Made by a program: the position numbers and the translations under genes. A stretch of DNA of 64,000 nt, from the NCBI RefSeq assembly GCF_050262165.1, contig NZ_CP189844.1. The stretch is one strand, 5' to 3'. Position 1 is the stretch's first letter. Every line of letters begins with the position of its first letter. Origin of the DNA: Parvimonas sp015257355. GTDB lineage: Bacteria > Bacillota > Clostridia > Tissierellales > Peptoniphilaceae. This document shows, piece after piece, positions 26,536-37,535 of the stretch. The notes under the pieces were generated by a model. It made no database searches, was not told the DNA's origin, and saw nothing but the letters and a program-made list of their open reading frames with translations.

Positions 26536-27165
26536 TCAACCATTTAAATTCTTCATAAATGGATTATTATTTTTTTCAAAACACAAATTACTTTCTGCAC
26601 CATGCCCTGGTAATACTCTGTAATCATTTTCTAAATTAAATAATTTTTTTACTGAATTCATTATTTCCTCAGTATTACCTGTTGGAAGATCACTTCTTCC
26701 AATACTCATTCTAAAAAGTGTATCTCCTGAAAAAATTACATCTCCAAATAATGCACATATACTTCCGTCTGTGTGACCTGGTGTTTCCATAATCACAAGA
26801 GTATCTCCATAAAAATCTATTTTCTCATTATCATACAGCCATCTATCCGCTTCTAACTCAATACCTTTAAATGGTGGAATAGACTTAGATAAATTGATTA
26901 TACAATTATTTAATAATGATTTTTCCTTTATACTAGCATAAACTGGTAAATTATACTTCTCCTTTAACAATTTCACTGCTCCTATATGATCACCATGTCC
27001 ATGAGTAAGTAATATAAAATCTAAGTTAATATTTTCTTGTTCTATAAAATTAATAATGTCCTCACTATCTCCACCTGGATCAACTATAAATCCTTTTTTG
27101 TTATCATTAAATACTATATAGCAATTTACAGCATAAACTCCAACAACTATTCTTTTAACATTCAT
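26536..27165 (-). CDS. Metallo-beta-lactamase-fold hydrolase (glyoxalase II-like)
   Basis: 209 residues. The metal-binding motif LTHGHGDHIGA (residues about 53-63), then ETPGHTDGS and FSGDTLF, and the terminal LPGHGAES give a complete MBL active site with two metal positions. The family hydrolyses thioesters such as S-lactoylglutathione or related small-molecule esters; the true substrate in this organism is unknown. It sits between dtd and the GlpA-like gene, as in related genomes where it follows relA-dtd. Confidence 0.88.
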   Translation of the reverse strand: MNVKRIVVGVYAVNCYIVFNDNKKGFIVDPGGDSEDIINFIEQENINLDFILLTHGHGDHIGAVKLLKEKYNLPVYASIKEKSLLNNCIINLSKSIPPFKGIELEADRWLYDNEKIDFYGDTLVIMETPGHTDGSICALFGDVIFSGDTLFRMSIGRSDLPTGNTEEIMNSVKKLFNLENDYRVLPGHGAESNLCFEKNNNPFMKNLNG

Positions 27166-27174
27166 AACTAACTC

Positions 27175-27624
27175 CTAGTAATTTTTTTTAGAATCTAATT
27201 GTATTGTAACAGGTCCGTCATTTTCTAAAAGTACTTTCATATCAGCTTGAAAAATTCCTGTTTTAATTGAAATATTATTTTCTTTAAATATCTCTAAAAA
27301 TTCCTCATATTTTTCTCTAGCTTCAATACTAGATAAACTATTATCAAAACTAGGCCTATTTCCTTTTCTACAATCACCATATAGAGTAAATTGTGATACA
27401 ATTAAAATTTCATATGATTTATCAATAACAGATAAATTCATTTTAGCATTATTATCTTCAAATATTCTGAGATTAACAACTTTTCTAAAAATATAATTTA
27501 AATCTTCAATAGAATCATTTTTTCCAAATCCAACAAAAAGAAGAAGTCCATTATTTATTCTTGACACTTCTTTTTTATCAACTTCTATACTAGCAAAATT
27601 AACTCTCTGTAATATAGCTCTCAT
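27175..27624 (-). CDS. dtd: D-aminoacyl-tRNA deacylase
   Basis: Removes D-amino acids (and glycine mischarged on tRNA-Ala) from tRNA. 149 residues. The active-site blocks are VSQFTLYGDCRKGNRPSF (residues about 76-93) and NDGPVTIQLDS with the Gly-Pro motif near the C-terminus. Start MRAILQRVNFASIEVD is typical. It abuts relA with a 1-bp overlap, the conserved relA-dtd pair. Confidence 0.95.
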   Translation of the reverse strand: MRAILQRVNFASIEVDKKEVSRINNGLLLFVGFGKNDSIEDLNYIFRKVVNLRIFEDNNAKMNLSVIDKSYEILIVSQFTLYGDCRKGNRPSFDNSLSSIEAREKYEEFLEIFKENNISIKTGIFQADMKVLLENDGPVTIQLDSKKNY

Positions 27625-29786
27625 TAGGCACCTACTCTATAAACATCAAGAATACCTTTTAAAGATTTTATTTTATTAATTAATCTATCAAGTTCATCAA
27701 GATTCTTAATTTCTACAACAAAATTTGTTATAAAAGTCTTATCTTTACCTGTTTTCGCGGTGATTCCTACCAAGTTTAACTTTGATTCTGAAATGATATG
27801 AGCAACATCAGCTAATGCTCCAACTTGATCTAGAGATATAACGGCAACTTCAACTTTATAATATAAGTTTTTAGCATTTGTCCACTCTACAGAAATTAGC
27901 CTATCTCTATTTGAAATACTTTTCACATTAGGACAATTACAATTATGAACGGAAATTCCTCTTCCTTTTGTAATATACCCAACTATTTCATCTCCTGGAA
28001 GAGGATTACAACATTTTGCAAAACTAACTTCTATATTGTCAATACCTTTTACAATTACACCTTTTGAATTAAGCTGATTTCCTGATTTTTCACTCTTAAC
28101 TCTATTAATAATATCATCAGCAGATTCTTGATAATATTCTGTATAAAACTCTTTTAATTTTGGTATAATTTGTTTTATACTAATGCTTCCAAATCCTATA
28201 CCTGCATACATTTCATCAATAGTATTAAAACTTAGTTTTTTTGCAATCTGTAATAACCACTCATCTTTTAAAATTTTACTATAAGTAAATCCTAGTCTCC
28301 TAACTTCTTTTTCAAGCATATCTCTACCTTGAACTATATTTAAAGCTCTATTTTCTTTTTTGAACCATTGTTTTATTTTTGTTCTTGCTTGAGAAGATTT
28401 TACTATTTTAAGCCAATCTTTACTAGGTCCAGAAGAATTTGGATTTGTAAGTATTTCTACAATATTTCCATTTTTTAATTTGTGATTTAATGGTACTATT
28501 CTTCCATCTACTTTTGCTCCTACACAGTTATTACCAACTGCAGTATGAACTTTATATGCAAAATCAATAGGTGTTGCACCAGCAACCAAATTAATAACAT
28601 CACCCTTTGGAGAAAAAACGAATACTTCATCAGAAATAAAATCCTCTTTAAATGATGTAATAAATTCTCTATTATCATTTACTTCTCTTTGCCAGTCCAT
28701 AAGTTGTCTAAGCCAAGTTAATTTATCATCAAAACTGGTACTTCTATCTACTCCATCTTTATATTTCCAATGAGCAGCTATTCCATATTCAGCAGTTTTA
28801 TGCATTTCAAAAGTCCTAATTTGAACTTCAAAAACATCTCCTGAATTACTTATTAAAGTATTGTGTAATGATTGATATAAATTAGGTTTTGGTACTGCAA
28901 TATAATCTTTAAATCTTGAAGGTATAGGTTTCCATTTTGAATGAACAATTCCTAGAACTGCATAACAATCACTAATAGTAGGAACAATTATTCTAACAGC
29001 AGTTAAATCAAAAATCTCATCAAAACTTTTGTTTTGTTTATACATTTTTTTATAAATGCTATATAAACTTTTTGGTCTTCCACTAATTTCACCTTGAATA
29101 TTATGTTCTTTTAAACTAATAGTTATCTCATCAATAATATCATTAATTATTTTTTCTCTTTCGCTTCTTTTTTTCTTAACTCTCTCAGCTAAATCATAAT
29201 AGATTTCTGGTTCAAGATATCTTAGAGATAAGTCTTCTAATTCCCATTTAACATTACTCATACCTAATCGATAAGCTAAAGGTGCATAAATTTCTAAAGT
29301 TTCTTTCGCCTTTTCTAATTGCTTAGCTTTTTTCATATATTCTAAAGTTCTTATATTATGAAGTCTATCTGCTATCTTAATAATAATAACTCTAATATCT
29401 GAATTCATAGCTAATAACATTTTTCTTAGATTATCTGCTTGAGATTCTTGTTTACTTTGATACTTTATTTTCTTTAATTTAGTAACACCATTAACAAGAT
29501 TAGCAATTTCCTCATCAAACATTTCTGCAATCTCTTTAAATGTTACTTCCGTATCTTCCAAAACATCATGCATAAGTCCTGCTATAATAGTAGCATCATC
29601 CATATATAAATCAGCTAAAATATTAGCAACAGCAACAGGATGAATAAAATATGGCTCTCCTGAATTTCTAAATTGTCCTTCATGGCACTCCTTTGTAAAA
29701 TTATATGCTTTTGAAATTTTTTCAAGATCTGAATTAGGGTTATAGCTTTTAATTTTTAATAATAATTCATCTAACATTACACTCAC
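27624..29786 (-). CDS. relA: Bifunctional (p)ppGpp synthetase/hydrolase (RelA/SpoT, Rel)
   Basis: Makes and degrades the stringent-response alarmones. 720 residues. The N-terminal HD hydrolase domain is intact (GLMHDVLEDTEVTF near residue 68, then KIADRLHNIRTLE). The synthetase domain follows (GRPKSLYSIYKKM near residue 235). TGS is at about 385-445 (VFVFSPKGDVINL), and a zinc-finger-like CNPLPGDEIVGYITKGRG and an ACT domain end the protein. Both catalytic sites look active, as expected for the single Rel of Firmicutes. It lies between recJ and dtd. Confidence 0.96.
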   Translation of the reverse strand: MSVMLDELLLKIKSYNPNSDLEKISKAYNFTKECHEGQFRNSGEPYFIHPVAVANILADLYMDDATIIAGLMHDVLEDTEVTFKEIAEMFDEEIANLVNGVTKLKKIKYQSKQESQADNLRKMLLAMNSDIRVIIIKIADRLHNIRTLEYMKKAKQLEKAKETLEIYAPLAYRLGMSNVKWELEDLSLRYLEPEIYYDLAERVKKKRSEREKIINDIIDEITISLKEHNIQGEISGRPKSLYSIYKKMYKQNKSFDEIFDLTAVRIIVPTISDCYAVLGIVHSKWKPIPSRFKDYIAVPKPNLYQSLHNTLISNSGDVFEVQIRTFEMHKTAEYGIAAHWKYKDGVDRSTSFDDKLTWLRQLMDWQREVNDNREFITSFKEDFISDEVFVFSPKGDVINLVAGATPIDFAYKVHTAVGNNCVGAKVDGRIVPLNHKLKNGNIVEILTNPNSSGPSKDWLKIVKSSQARTKIKQWFKKENRALNIVQGRDMLEKEVRRLGFTYSKILKDEWLLQIAKKLSFNTIDEMYAGIGFGSISIKQIIPKLKEFYTEYYQESADDIINRVKSEKSGNQLNSKGVIVKGIDNIEVSFAKCCNPLPGDEIVGYITKGRGISVHNCNCPNVKSISNRDRLISVEWTNAKNLYYKVEVAVISLDQVGALADVAHIISESKLNLVGITAKTGKDKTFITNFVVEIKNLDELDRLINKIKSLKGILDVYRVGA

Positions 29787-29789
29787 CTC

Positions 29790-31537
29790 CTACCTTAAAT
29801 CTTTTATTAATAATTGAATAGACTTTGTATTCATATATTCATTAATTACAGGTGTATACAAAATATCTATAAATTTATTTTTTATATTATATTGTTCATT
29901 TACTATATCACTGGTTTCAAATTTCTTATTTAGATACATAATATACTTATCAAAATTTGTAAAAATAATTCCACTATACTCATTTTCATCTTGACTTAAA
30001 ACTAGTTTAATAACATTTTTATTATTCCCAATAATAGATAAAGATTTTATTTCTACATTTCTAGTACCAAATAAAGGCTCAGGATTTGCTTTACCATATG
30101 GTTCTAGCAATTTTAACTCTTCTACTATATTAAAATTTAGTAATTTAAAATCTAATGAACAATCTATTTTAACCTTTTCTATAAAATCTTCTGAATTTAA
30201 ACCAGAATTTTTATTTAGTTCAACTCTTAATACGTCTAAATTATTTATATTAATTGTAAAACCAGCAGCCATTGCATGTCCACCTAATTTTTCAAATAAA
30301 TTTGGAAATTCTCTAAGCTTTGAAATAATGTCATAATCTTCAATACTTCTTGCACTTCCCTTTAACATACCTTCTTCTTTCGCATTAGTAAAAACTAAAG
30401 TTGGTTTATAATAAAAATCTTTAATTCTTCCGGCAACAATTCCAGCAATTGATTCATGAATAGATTCGTCATAAACTACTATAATATCATCTTCATAGTA
30501 CATATTTTCTTTTATTTTTAAAATCACCCTTGAATATGCTTCACTAGTTAAGCTTTTTCTTTTTTCGTTTAGGTCAACTAATTTTTTTGCATAATTTTCA
30601 GCAACTTCTTCATTATTTTCTAAAAATAAATCTACTCCAATACTTGCAGATTCAAGTCTTCCAGCAGCATTAATACATGGTCCTAATTTAAAACCTAAGG
30701 AAGTAGTAGTAACTTTAGTTACTCCATTTTCATCTTTTAATTTGTTTATTCCGATATTATCACTTCTATTTAATATTTCTAATCCTTTTTTTACAAAAAA
30801 TCTATTTTCATCAACCAAATCAACAACATCACAAACGGTCCCCATAGAAACGAACTGTAACAAGTCAATTAAATAGTTTTCATCTCCACCTAGTTCATCG
30901 AATAATGCTTGCATCAATTTAAAAGCTACACCTGCACCACATAATTCTTTAAAAGGATACTCACAATCTACTCTATGAGGATTTATAACAGCCATAGCTT
31001 TAGGTAATATTTGATTTCCTTCATCGTCAAAACACAATTGATGATGATCAGTTATAATCATTTGGATATTTAGTAAATTTGAATATTCAACAACATCAAA
31101 AGCTGAAATTCCATTATCACAAGTTATGATTAAATCAACACCATCTTCTTTTGCCTTATCTACAATACCTTTAGAAATCCCATACCCATCCTCAATTCTA
31201 TGTGGAATAGCAAAACTTATATTATCTGTAAAATAGCTAAGTCCTTTATATAAAACAACTGTTGCTGAATTCCCATCTTGATCATAATCACCAACGATTT
31301 GAATATGTAAATTGTTATCTATTGCTTCTACAAGTATTTCTATTGCTGTATCTAAATCTTTCATCAAAAAAAAAGATTATGAAGGTATTTATAATCTGGA
31401 TATAAAAATTTTTTAACATTATTATAGTCGATTTTTCTATTTGCTAAAAGTTGGCAAGTAATATATGAAAATTCACTATTATTTAAGAAATTTTCCTTAG
31501 TCAATCCATTATCAGATTTTATAAACCATTTTTTCAT
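29790..31537 (-). pseudogene. recJ: Single-strand-specific exonuclease RecJ, one frameshift near the N-terminus
   Basis: 5'-3' ssDNA exonuclease of repair and recombination. The natural start is the ATG at 31537 (MKKWFIKSDNGLTKENF) after TTAGGAGGT. After YKYLHNLFF the frame breaks in a nine-T run (complement of 31366-31374) and resumes as LMKDLDTAIEILVEAI. Corrected length is about 582 residues, normal for RecJ. Motifs: GDYDQDGNSAT (motif I, usually DYDVDG), CDNG, ITDHHQ (DHH), and FEKLGGHAMAAGF (DHHA1). The Gln in motif I replaces the usual Val. The downstream 525-residue frame alone would lack about 57 residues. Probably a consensus error. Confidence 0.85.
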
Positions 31538-31570
31538 AAATACCTCCTAATTATTAATATATTATTTATA

Positions 31571-31599
31571 AAGAAAAAATAGACGCAATCCGTCTATTT
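31571..31599 (-). terminator. Terminator after yajC
   Basis: AAATAGACG / CGTCTATTT stem with a short loop, followed on the minus strand by ATTTTTTCTT. It separates yajC from recJ. Confidence 0.8.
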
Positions 31600-31607
31600 G
31601 TTTTAAA

Positions 31608-31925
31608 TTAATTTTCTTCACTATTATTATCTTCATCCTCATCTTCTAAAAATGATTCTGATTCGTTAATTGTAGAATGAATAGCAGATTTTATAAATTC
31701 TAATTTAGTACCATCATCAGATGTTTCAATTACAACATCAGTATCAGTTAGCTTTACAATTTTACCTTTAATACCACCTATAGTTATAATACTATCTCCT
31801 ATTTTCAAATTATTTCTCATTTCCATTATTTCTCTTTGTCTTTTCTTTTGTGGTTTTATCATAAAAACATATGCTAATAACATAAAGCCACCAATCAAAA
31901 CAAATTGCATTGTTAATTGATCCAT
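31608..31925 (-). CDS. yajC: Preprotein translocase subunit YajC
   Basis: Accessory subunit of the SecDF-YajC complex. 105 residues from the ATG at 31925 following AGGAGGAATAAT; an upstream in-frame start at 31967 lacks a binding site. One N-terminal membrane helix (residues about 7-24) is followed by KPQKKRQREIMEMRNNLKIG and the GDSIITIGGIKGKIV block. The C-terminus is acidic. It stands as a single-gene unit with its own terminator; secD/secF are not in the window. Confidence 0.92.
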   Translation of the reverse strand: MDQLTMQFVLIGGFMLLAYVFMIKPQKKRQREIMEMRNNLKIGDSIITIGGIKGKIVKLTDTDVVIETSDDGTKLEFIKSAIHSTINESESFLEDEDEDNNSEEN

Positions 31926-32018
31926 ATTATTCCTCCTAAATTGAAATATATGTCTATATTTTAACATATAATTGATTATAATTCAAATATTTCTAAGATA
32001 ATTTATAAATAAAAACTT

Positions 32019-32049
32019 TAAAAAAGCTAAGAAAATTCTTAGCTTTTTT
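32019..32049 (-). terminator. Terminator after clpB
   Basis: AAAAAAGCTAAGAA / TTCTTAGCTTTTTT stem with a tiny loop and T run, immediately downstream of the clpB stop codon. Confidence 0.85.
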
Positions 32050-32068
32050 AATTATTTATTAATATTTT

Positions 32069-34640
32069 TTATGAAATACAAATTTTTCCATCTACATTTA
32101 CAAATTTAATTGTAGAATTAGGCTGAATTTTACCTTCTATTATCTTTGTAGCTAATTCAGTTTCTATATGTTTTTGAATATATCTTTTTATTATTCTAGC
32201 TCCATAATTATAAGAGTAAGTTGAATCTAAAATTAACTTTTTACAGCTATCATCTAAAATTATTTTTAAACCAATATCTTTTAATCTATCCTCTATTTCT
32301 GAAATAGTCATATCAATTATCTTGTAAAGCTCTTCTTTTTGTAAAGGTTTAAATAATACTATATCATCATCAACCCTGTTTAAAAATTCAGGTCTGAATG
32401 AATTTTTTAATTCATTCATAACTTTATCTTCAGCTTCTTTAATTATTTTACCATTTTCATCTATTCCGTTTAGCAAGTAGTCAGAACCTATATTAGAAGT
32501 CATAATAATGATTGTATTTTTAAAATCTACAACTCTTCCTTGATTATCTGTTAGTCTTCCATCATCTAATACTTGTAATAGAATATTAAATACATCAGGA
32601 TGTGCTTTTTCTATTTCATCAAATAAAATGACACAATATGGATTTCTTCTAACTCTTTCTGTAAGTTGTCCTCCTTCATCATAACCTACATATCCTGGAG
32701 GAGCTCCGATTAATCTTGATACAGAATGTTTTTCCATATATTCACTCATATCTATTCTAACTAAATTTTTCTCGCTATCAAACATACTTTCACATAATGT
32801 TTTTGCTAACTCTGTTTTACCAACACCCGTAGGACCTAGGAAAATAAATGACCCAATAGGTTTAGTTTCATCTTTTAATCCACTTCTTGATCTTAATATG
32901 CATTCTTTTACTAAATTAATAGCTTCGTCTTGTCCAACTACTCTTTTGTGTAAAATTTCTCCAAGGTGTAATAATTTTTCTTTTTCACCTTCTACTAATT
33001 TCTTAATAGGTATATTTGTCCACTTAGAAATTACCTCTGCGATAGTTTCCTCAGTTACTTCTTCTTTTAAATAACTTTCTTTTTCTTTCTTTTTCTCATT
33101 AAGCTCAGCTAATTTTAATTCCAGATTTGCAAGCTTGCCATATCTCAATTCTGAAAGTTTTTCAAAGTCATATTCTCTTTCTGCTTTTTCAATATCAATT
33201 CTAACTGAATCAATTTCTGATTTTACAGTCTTAATTTCATTAATATCCTTTTTATCACTTTCCCATTTAGCAAGCTCAACATTATATAGATTTTTAACAT
33301 TAGAAAGTTCAATTTCTAAGTCTTCTAATCTTTTTTTACTAATTTCATCAGTTTCTTTAATTAAACCAGCTTTTCAATTTCTAATTGAAGAACTTTTCTT
33401 CTTAAATCATCAATTTCTTGAGGCATTGAATCTATTTCAGTTCTTATCATAGAAGAAGCTTCATCCATTAAGTCAATAGCTTTATCTGGTAAAAATCTAT
33501 CCGTTATATATCTATCACTTAAAGTTGCACAAGCAATAACAGCAGCATCTGTTATTTTAATTCCATGGTGAATTTCGTATTTTTCTTTAATTCCTCTAAG
33601 TATTGAAATTGTATCTTCAACAGTAGGTTCTTTTACTAATACTTTTTGGAATCTTCTTTCTAATGCGCCATCTTTTTCAATATACTTTCTATATTCATCT
33701 AATGTTGTTGCTCCAATTGTATGCAATTCACCTCTAGCAAGCATAGGTTTTAACATATTAGAAGCATCTAAAGCTCCATCAGTTTTTCCTGCACCAACAA
33801 GAGTATGAATTTCATCAATAAATAAAATAATTTCTCCGTCTGAATTTTTTATTTCTTCTAGAACTACTACTTTTAGTCTTTCTTCAAATTCTCCTCTAAA
33901 TTTAGCACCAGCAATTAAACTTCCCATATCAAGTGAAAAAATTATTTTATCTTTTAAACCATCTGGAACATCATTATTAACAATTCTTTGAGCTAAACCT
34001 TCAACAATTGCAGTTTTACCAACACCTGGCTCACCAATTAATACGGGATTATTTTTTTTCTTCTTGATAATATTCTAATTGAATTTCTAATTTCTTCATC
34101 TCTACCAATAACTGGATCTAATTTACCATTTTTGGCTTCTTCAGTTAAATTTCTTCCATATTTTAGTAATTCTTCACTAGTACTACCATCTTTACGATCA
34201 TTTTTCATATTCTTAATTCCCATTAATGCATATTTGAACGAATTATAAGTGATATCATACTTTTTAAAAATATCTGATGATTTTATATTTTTTTTTTTTA
34301 GAAGAGAAAGATATATATGCTCAGGTAAAACTAAACTATCTCCAGTTCCATTTATCTCATCTTCAGAATTAAGTAGAATTCTTTGATAAATAGTATTTGG
34401 ATAAATGTTAGTTGAGCCATATTGTGATGGTAAATTTTCCAGTGCTACCTTTACATCATTTCTATAATCTTCAATTTTTACATTCATAATATTTAAAATC
34501 TTAATAATAATATTGTCTTTATTAATTAATGCGCTATGTAGATGTAAATCTGATATTTCTACATTCGCATTTTTAATTGCTATACTCTGTGATTCTTCAA
34601 CTATATTCATTGCATCACTACTAAATTTTTCTAAATTCAT
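32069..34640 (-). pseudogene. clpB: ATP-dependent disaggregase ClpB, two frameshifts
   Basis: Hsp100 chaperone that reactivates aggregated protein with DnaK/DnaJ. The three frame segments together make about 857 residues, full ClpB length. Order: Clp N domain (MNLEKFSSDAMNIVEES), first AAA domain (LDPVIGRDEEIRNSIRILSRRKK), break near 34055 in an A-run, then Walker A GEPGVGKTAIVEG in the shifted frame, LFIDEIHTLVGAG, a break near 33374 (LQLEIEK|AGLIKET), a coiled-coil middle domain, and the second AAA domain (FLGPTGVGKTELAKTL, Walker B VILFDEIEKAHPDV). The middle domain marks ClpB rather than ClpC. It follows dnaJ under a CtsR site. Likely intact in the cell. Confidence 0.85.
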
Positions 34641-34780
34641 CGTATTCCTCCTTTTATTTTGTTAATATTTTTCTATTAAACTTATAATAATTTTTTTTTT
34701 TATATATTATCAAAAAAAAAAATTGTTTAATTTTAAAAATAAAAATTTTATTCTTTTCATACTAATTCTCCATTAATTTC

Positions 34781-35671
34781 TTATATATATTCTAATTTTT
34801 CTCCAGATAAATTCTTAGGATTATTTATTAAAATTTCTAGATATAAATCTCCAGTTCTTCCTTTTTAAAATCTGTATATCCTTTATTTGGAATTCTAATT
34901 TTTTTCATACTTTCAATGTTTGCTGGTATTTTTACTCTAACATTTCCATTTAAAGTTTTAATAACTTTTGTAACTCCAAAATACGCTTCCCATGGATACA
35001 AACTAACAGTTTTTATTAAATCTAAATCTTCTAATCTATATTCATCATTTATAACATTTATTTTTTTTAAAAATATCTCCATCAAGTTTATATTTATCTC
35101 CATTAACTTTCACTTTTTTTCCTGATGTAATTCCTTTAGGAATTTTTACGGTTATTTTTTTAGGAGAATTATTTATATTTACATAAAGTTCTCTCTCAAT
35201 TCCAGAATATGCTTCCTTAACCGATAAGTTAATGCTTGTTTCATATTTTTGTCTTTGTGGTTGTCTTTCAAAGCCTGAAAATGATCTAGAATTAGTAAAT
35301 CCATCAAAACTAGAAAATCCACTAAAACTAGATGAATTTTCACTACCAAAAAACATATTAAAAAAATCAGAAAATTCTCCCATATTACTTGAGTTATAGG
35401 ATGTTCTAAACCCATAATTTCTTGGGTCAAAATTATCTCCACCATTAAAATTATAATTAGAGCCAAACATATCATACTGTTTTCTTTTTTCATTATCAGA
35501 TAATACCTCATAAGCTTCATTTATTTCTTTGAACTTATTACTTGCAGACTCATCATTTTGATTAACATCTGGATGATATTTTTTTGCTAATTTTCTATAT
35601 TCTTTTTTAATTTCCGCATCAGTAGCTGTTTTATCAACACCTAATATTTTATAATAATCTTTATATTCCAT
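34781..35671 (-). pseudogene. DnaJ-type co-chaperone without zinc finger (CbpA-like), two frameshifts
   Basis: J domain at residues 1-70 with the HPD motif (AKKYHPDVNQND), which stimulates DnaK ATPase. A Gly/Phe/Ser-rich linker (residues about 73-140) follows, then a C-terminal substrate domain (INLSVKEAYSGIERELYV, VKIPKGITSGKKVKV). There is no Cys-rich zinc finger, so this is a class II (CbpA-like) protein. The frame breaks in an A/T run near 35065 (FKK|INVINDEYRLED) and again near 34865, where one more G would give KGRTGDLYLEIL. The end at 34781 is the next stop in the corrected frame and may be a few codons off. It precedes clpB. Confidence 0.78.
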
Positions 35672-35684
35672 ATATTCCTCCTTA

Positions 35685-35701
35685 TTTGACTATCTTTGAC
35701 C
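35685..35701 (-). promoter_or_regulatory. CtsR operator upstream of dnaJ-clpB
   Basis: GGTCAAA-GAT-AGTCAAA matches the known CtsR consensus of two RGTCAAA heptamers separated by three bases. It lies 14 bp before the start codon and 9 bp after the -10, so a bound CtsR would block the promoter. The ctsR gene is not in this window. Confidence 0.85.
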
Positions 35702-35710
35702 TTTAATTTT

Positions 35711-35739
35711 ATTATACCCTATATAATTATTTTAAACAA
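35711..35739 (-). promoter_or_regulatory. dnaJ-clpB promoter
   Basis: TTGTTT and TATAAT with 17-bp spacing on the minus strand, directly upstream of the CtsR site. Confidence 0.7.
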
Positions 35740-35797
35740 GATTATAATAAAAATTTTTTTCTATTATATATCCTAAATATTATAATTATAAAATCAC

Positions 35798-35826
35798 TTG
35801 TATTAATATTACTTATATTGTATAAT
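35798..35826 (+). promoter_or_regulatory. yedF promoter
   Basis: TTGTAT and TATAAT with 17-bp spacing, 33 bases before the yedF start. It diverges from the chaperone promoter. Confidence 0.6.
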
Positions 35827-35859
35827 AACATTGTTAGATGATATTTTAGGAGGTAAAAT

Positions 35860-36460
35860 ATGAAAGAAAAATAACGCAAAAGGTTTAGCATGTCCTCAAC
35901 CTTTGATTTTAACAAAAAAAGCTGTTGAAAGTTCAGATGAAAAAGAATTTTTAGTAATAGTTGATAATGATACTGCTGTTAAAAATCTTGAAAAATTTGC
36001 TAAAAGTAGTAATCTTGATTTTAAATTTGATAAAAAATCAGATCAAGAATTTAATGTTTATGTATCAAAAAGTAATAATACAGAAATAAAAAAACCGACT
36101 CAATTTTGCTCAGTTAACAATTCTGACAATACTGTTATCGCAATATCAAAAGACTTTATGGGAAATGGCTCTGAAGAATTAGGTAAATTATTAATTAAAG
36201 GATTTATTTATACTTCAAGTGAATATGATAAATTACCAAAAACAATCGTATTTTTTAACTCTGGAGTTAAATTAACTACTGAAGGTTCTCCATGTTTAGA
36301 TGATCTTGAAAAACTTCAAGATAATGGAGTTGAAATTATTTCCTGTGGTACTTGTCTAGATTATTATGGACTTAAAGAAAAACTTAAAGTTGGTGAAATA
36401 AGCAATATGTATACAATTTACGAAACTCTTTTCAATGCAGAAAAGGTTATTAATATATAA
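35860..36460 (+). pseudogene. yedF: YedF-type selenium-metabolism sulfurtransferase-like protein, one frameshift
   Basis: The natural start is the ATG at 35860 after TTAGGAGGT. The raw frame stops after four codons (TAA); removing one A from the A5 run at about 35868-35872 gives MKENNAKGLACPQP, the TusA-like domain with its conserved Cys-Pro motif. A DsrE-like C-terminal domain follows (TIVFFNSGVKLTTEG, then ISCGTCLDYYGLKEKLKVG) with the CGTC pair. Corrected length is about 199 residues, usual for the YedF family, which occurs mainly in selenium-using organisms. No selD, selA or selenoprotein gene is seen here. A GrdX protein at 50744-51133 is another selenium-associated hint. Confidence 0.85.
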
Positions 36461-36492
36461 AAAAAAAACGGCTAAATTAAGCCGGTTTTTTT
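36461..36492. terminator. Bidirectional terminator between yedF and the polysaccharide operon
   Basis: CGGCT / AGCCG stem extended by A/T pairs, with runs of A on the left and T on the right. It ends both convergent transcripts. Confidence 0.85.
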
Positions 36493-36498
36493 ATTATC

Positions 36499-37534
36499 TT
36501 ATAATTTATATGTTACTACTCCAATTATATTTATATTATAATTATTAATATTTTGTAATAGTTTTTCAAAAGCTGAATATCTAGTAATTCCATATTCTTC
36601 AATAAATAAAACATTTTTTAAATTTATAATGTTGTTTAGATTATTAGAACTAACAATATTTATATTCTCAATATTCAAATTATTTATTTTTTTAATAATT
36701 TTAGAATTTGATGAAAGAATAGTTAATTCTTCTAAATTTTCTTTATTTTGTTTATATTTTAGAACCTCTAATAACTCATTATTGTTTTTTATTTCTTGAA
36801 CAAATTTAATATTATATTTTCTATAATCACCTTCTCTATTAATCGTTGGATTAAATACATATATAATAAAATTCATTAATGCTACTAAAATTAATATAGC
36901 AATTTCTATTGCAACAACTTTTATCACTAGTTTTTTTAAAACTATAACCTGAATTAACATTTTCTTTTGAGCTTAACTCTTTAGAATAATTTGATTCAAG
37001 CTTCTCTATAGTTACATCGCTATATACATTTTTATATTTATTTATTAATTCATCAAACTTTTTTTCAATTAAATCATTAACTAATTTACTAGGAGTTAAA
37101 ATTTTTGCAGAAACTCCTAAATTTGTTGAAATGTAATTTATCACAACTTTTTTGTCCCAATAATCAAAATTAGAATTCTTTAAAGTAGTAGCGGATGTAT
37201 CCAATTCTTTAGCCATTTGATTTAAATCTTCATCACTAACATCATTAAATAAAAATGCTCCATTTAGATTTAAAGTTAATAATTTTTCATAAAAATCAGA
37301 AAATCCTCTTCTACTATACATCCAATTTAAATTATCATTTTCAGGTGCTGTAATTTTATAAAAAACATAAGTGGAATATTTTACCCCTTCCTTAGTTACA
37401 GTTTTTTTATTTATTGTTTTCAAAACTAATGGACAAACTAAAGCAATACTCAAAACTATAAATGTAATAATATTCAACAATCTTTTTTTGTAAATATTGG
37501 AAAATAAATCTCCTATTGAATAATTTTCAAACAT
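36499..37534 (-). pseudogene. Wzz-like polysaccharide chain-length regulator with extra cytosolic domain, one frameshift
   Basis: Likely controls polymer length or export of the surface polysaccharide. N-terminal residues about 18-40 are a membrane helix (LLNIITFIVLSIALVCPLVL). An extracellular part of about 170 residues follows (DVSDEDLNQMAKELDTSATT and KELSSKENVNSGY), then a second membrane helix (IEIAILILVALMNFIIYVF). The frame breaks in a seven-A run near 36928-36934 between these (SYSFKK|LVIKVVAIE). After the second helix a cytosolic tail of about 110 residues ends INIIGVVTYKL. It resembles a tyrosine-kinase-like Rossmann fold without a P-loop, but that is a guess. Last gene of the operon. 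Confidence 0.72.
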
Positions 37535-37535
37535 A

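Noticed and set aside
31366..31384. Tandem TGA as selenocysteine or programmed frameshift in recJ
   Set aside because: It follows a nine-T run and ordinary indel correction gives the standard RecJ sequence; no stimulatory structure is seen.
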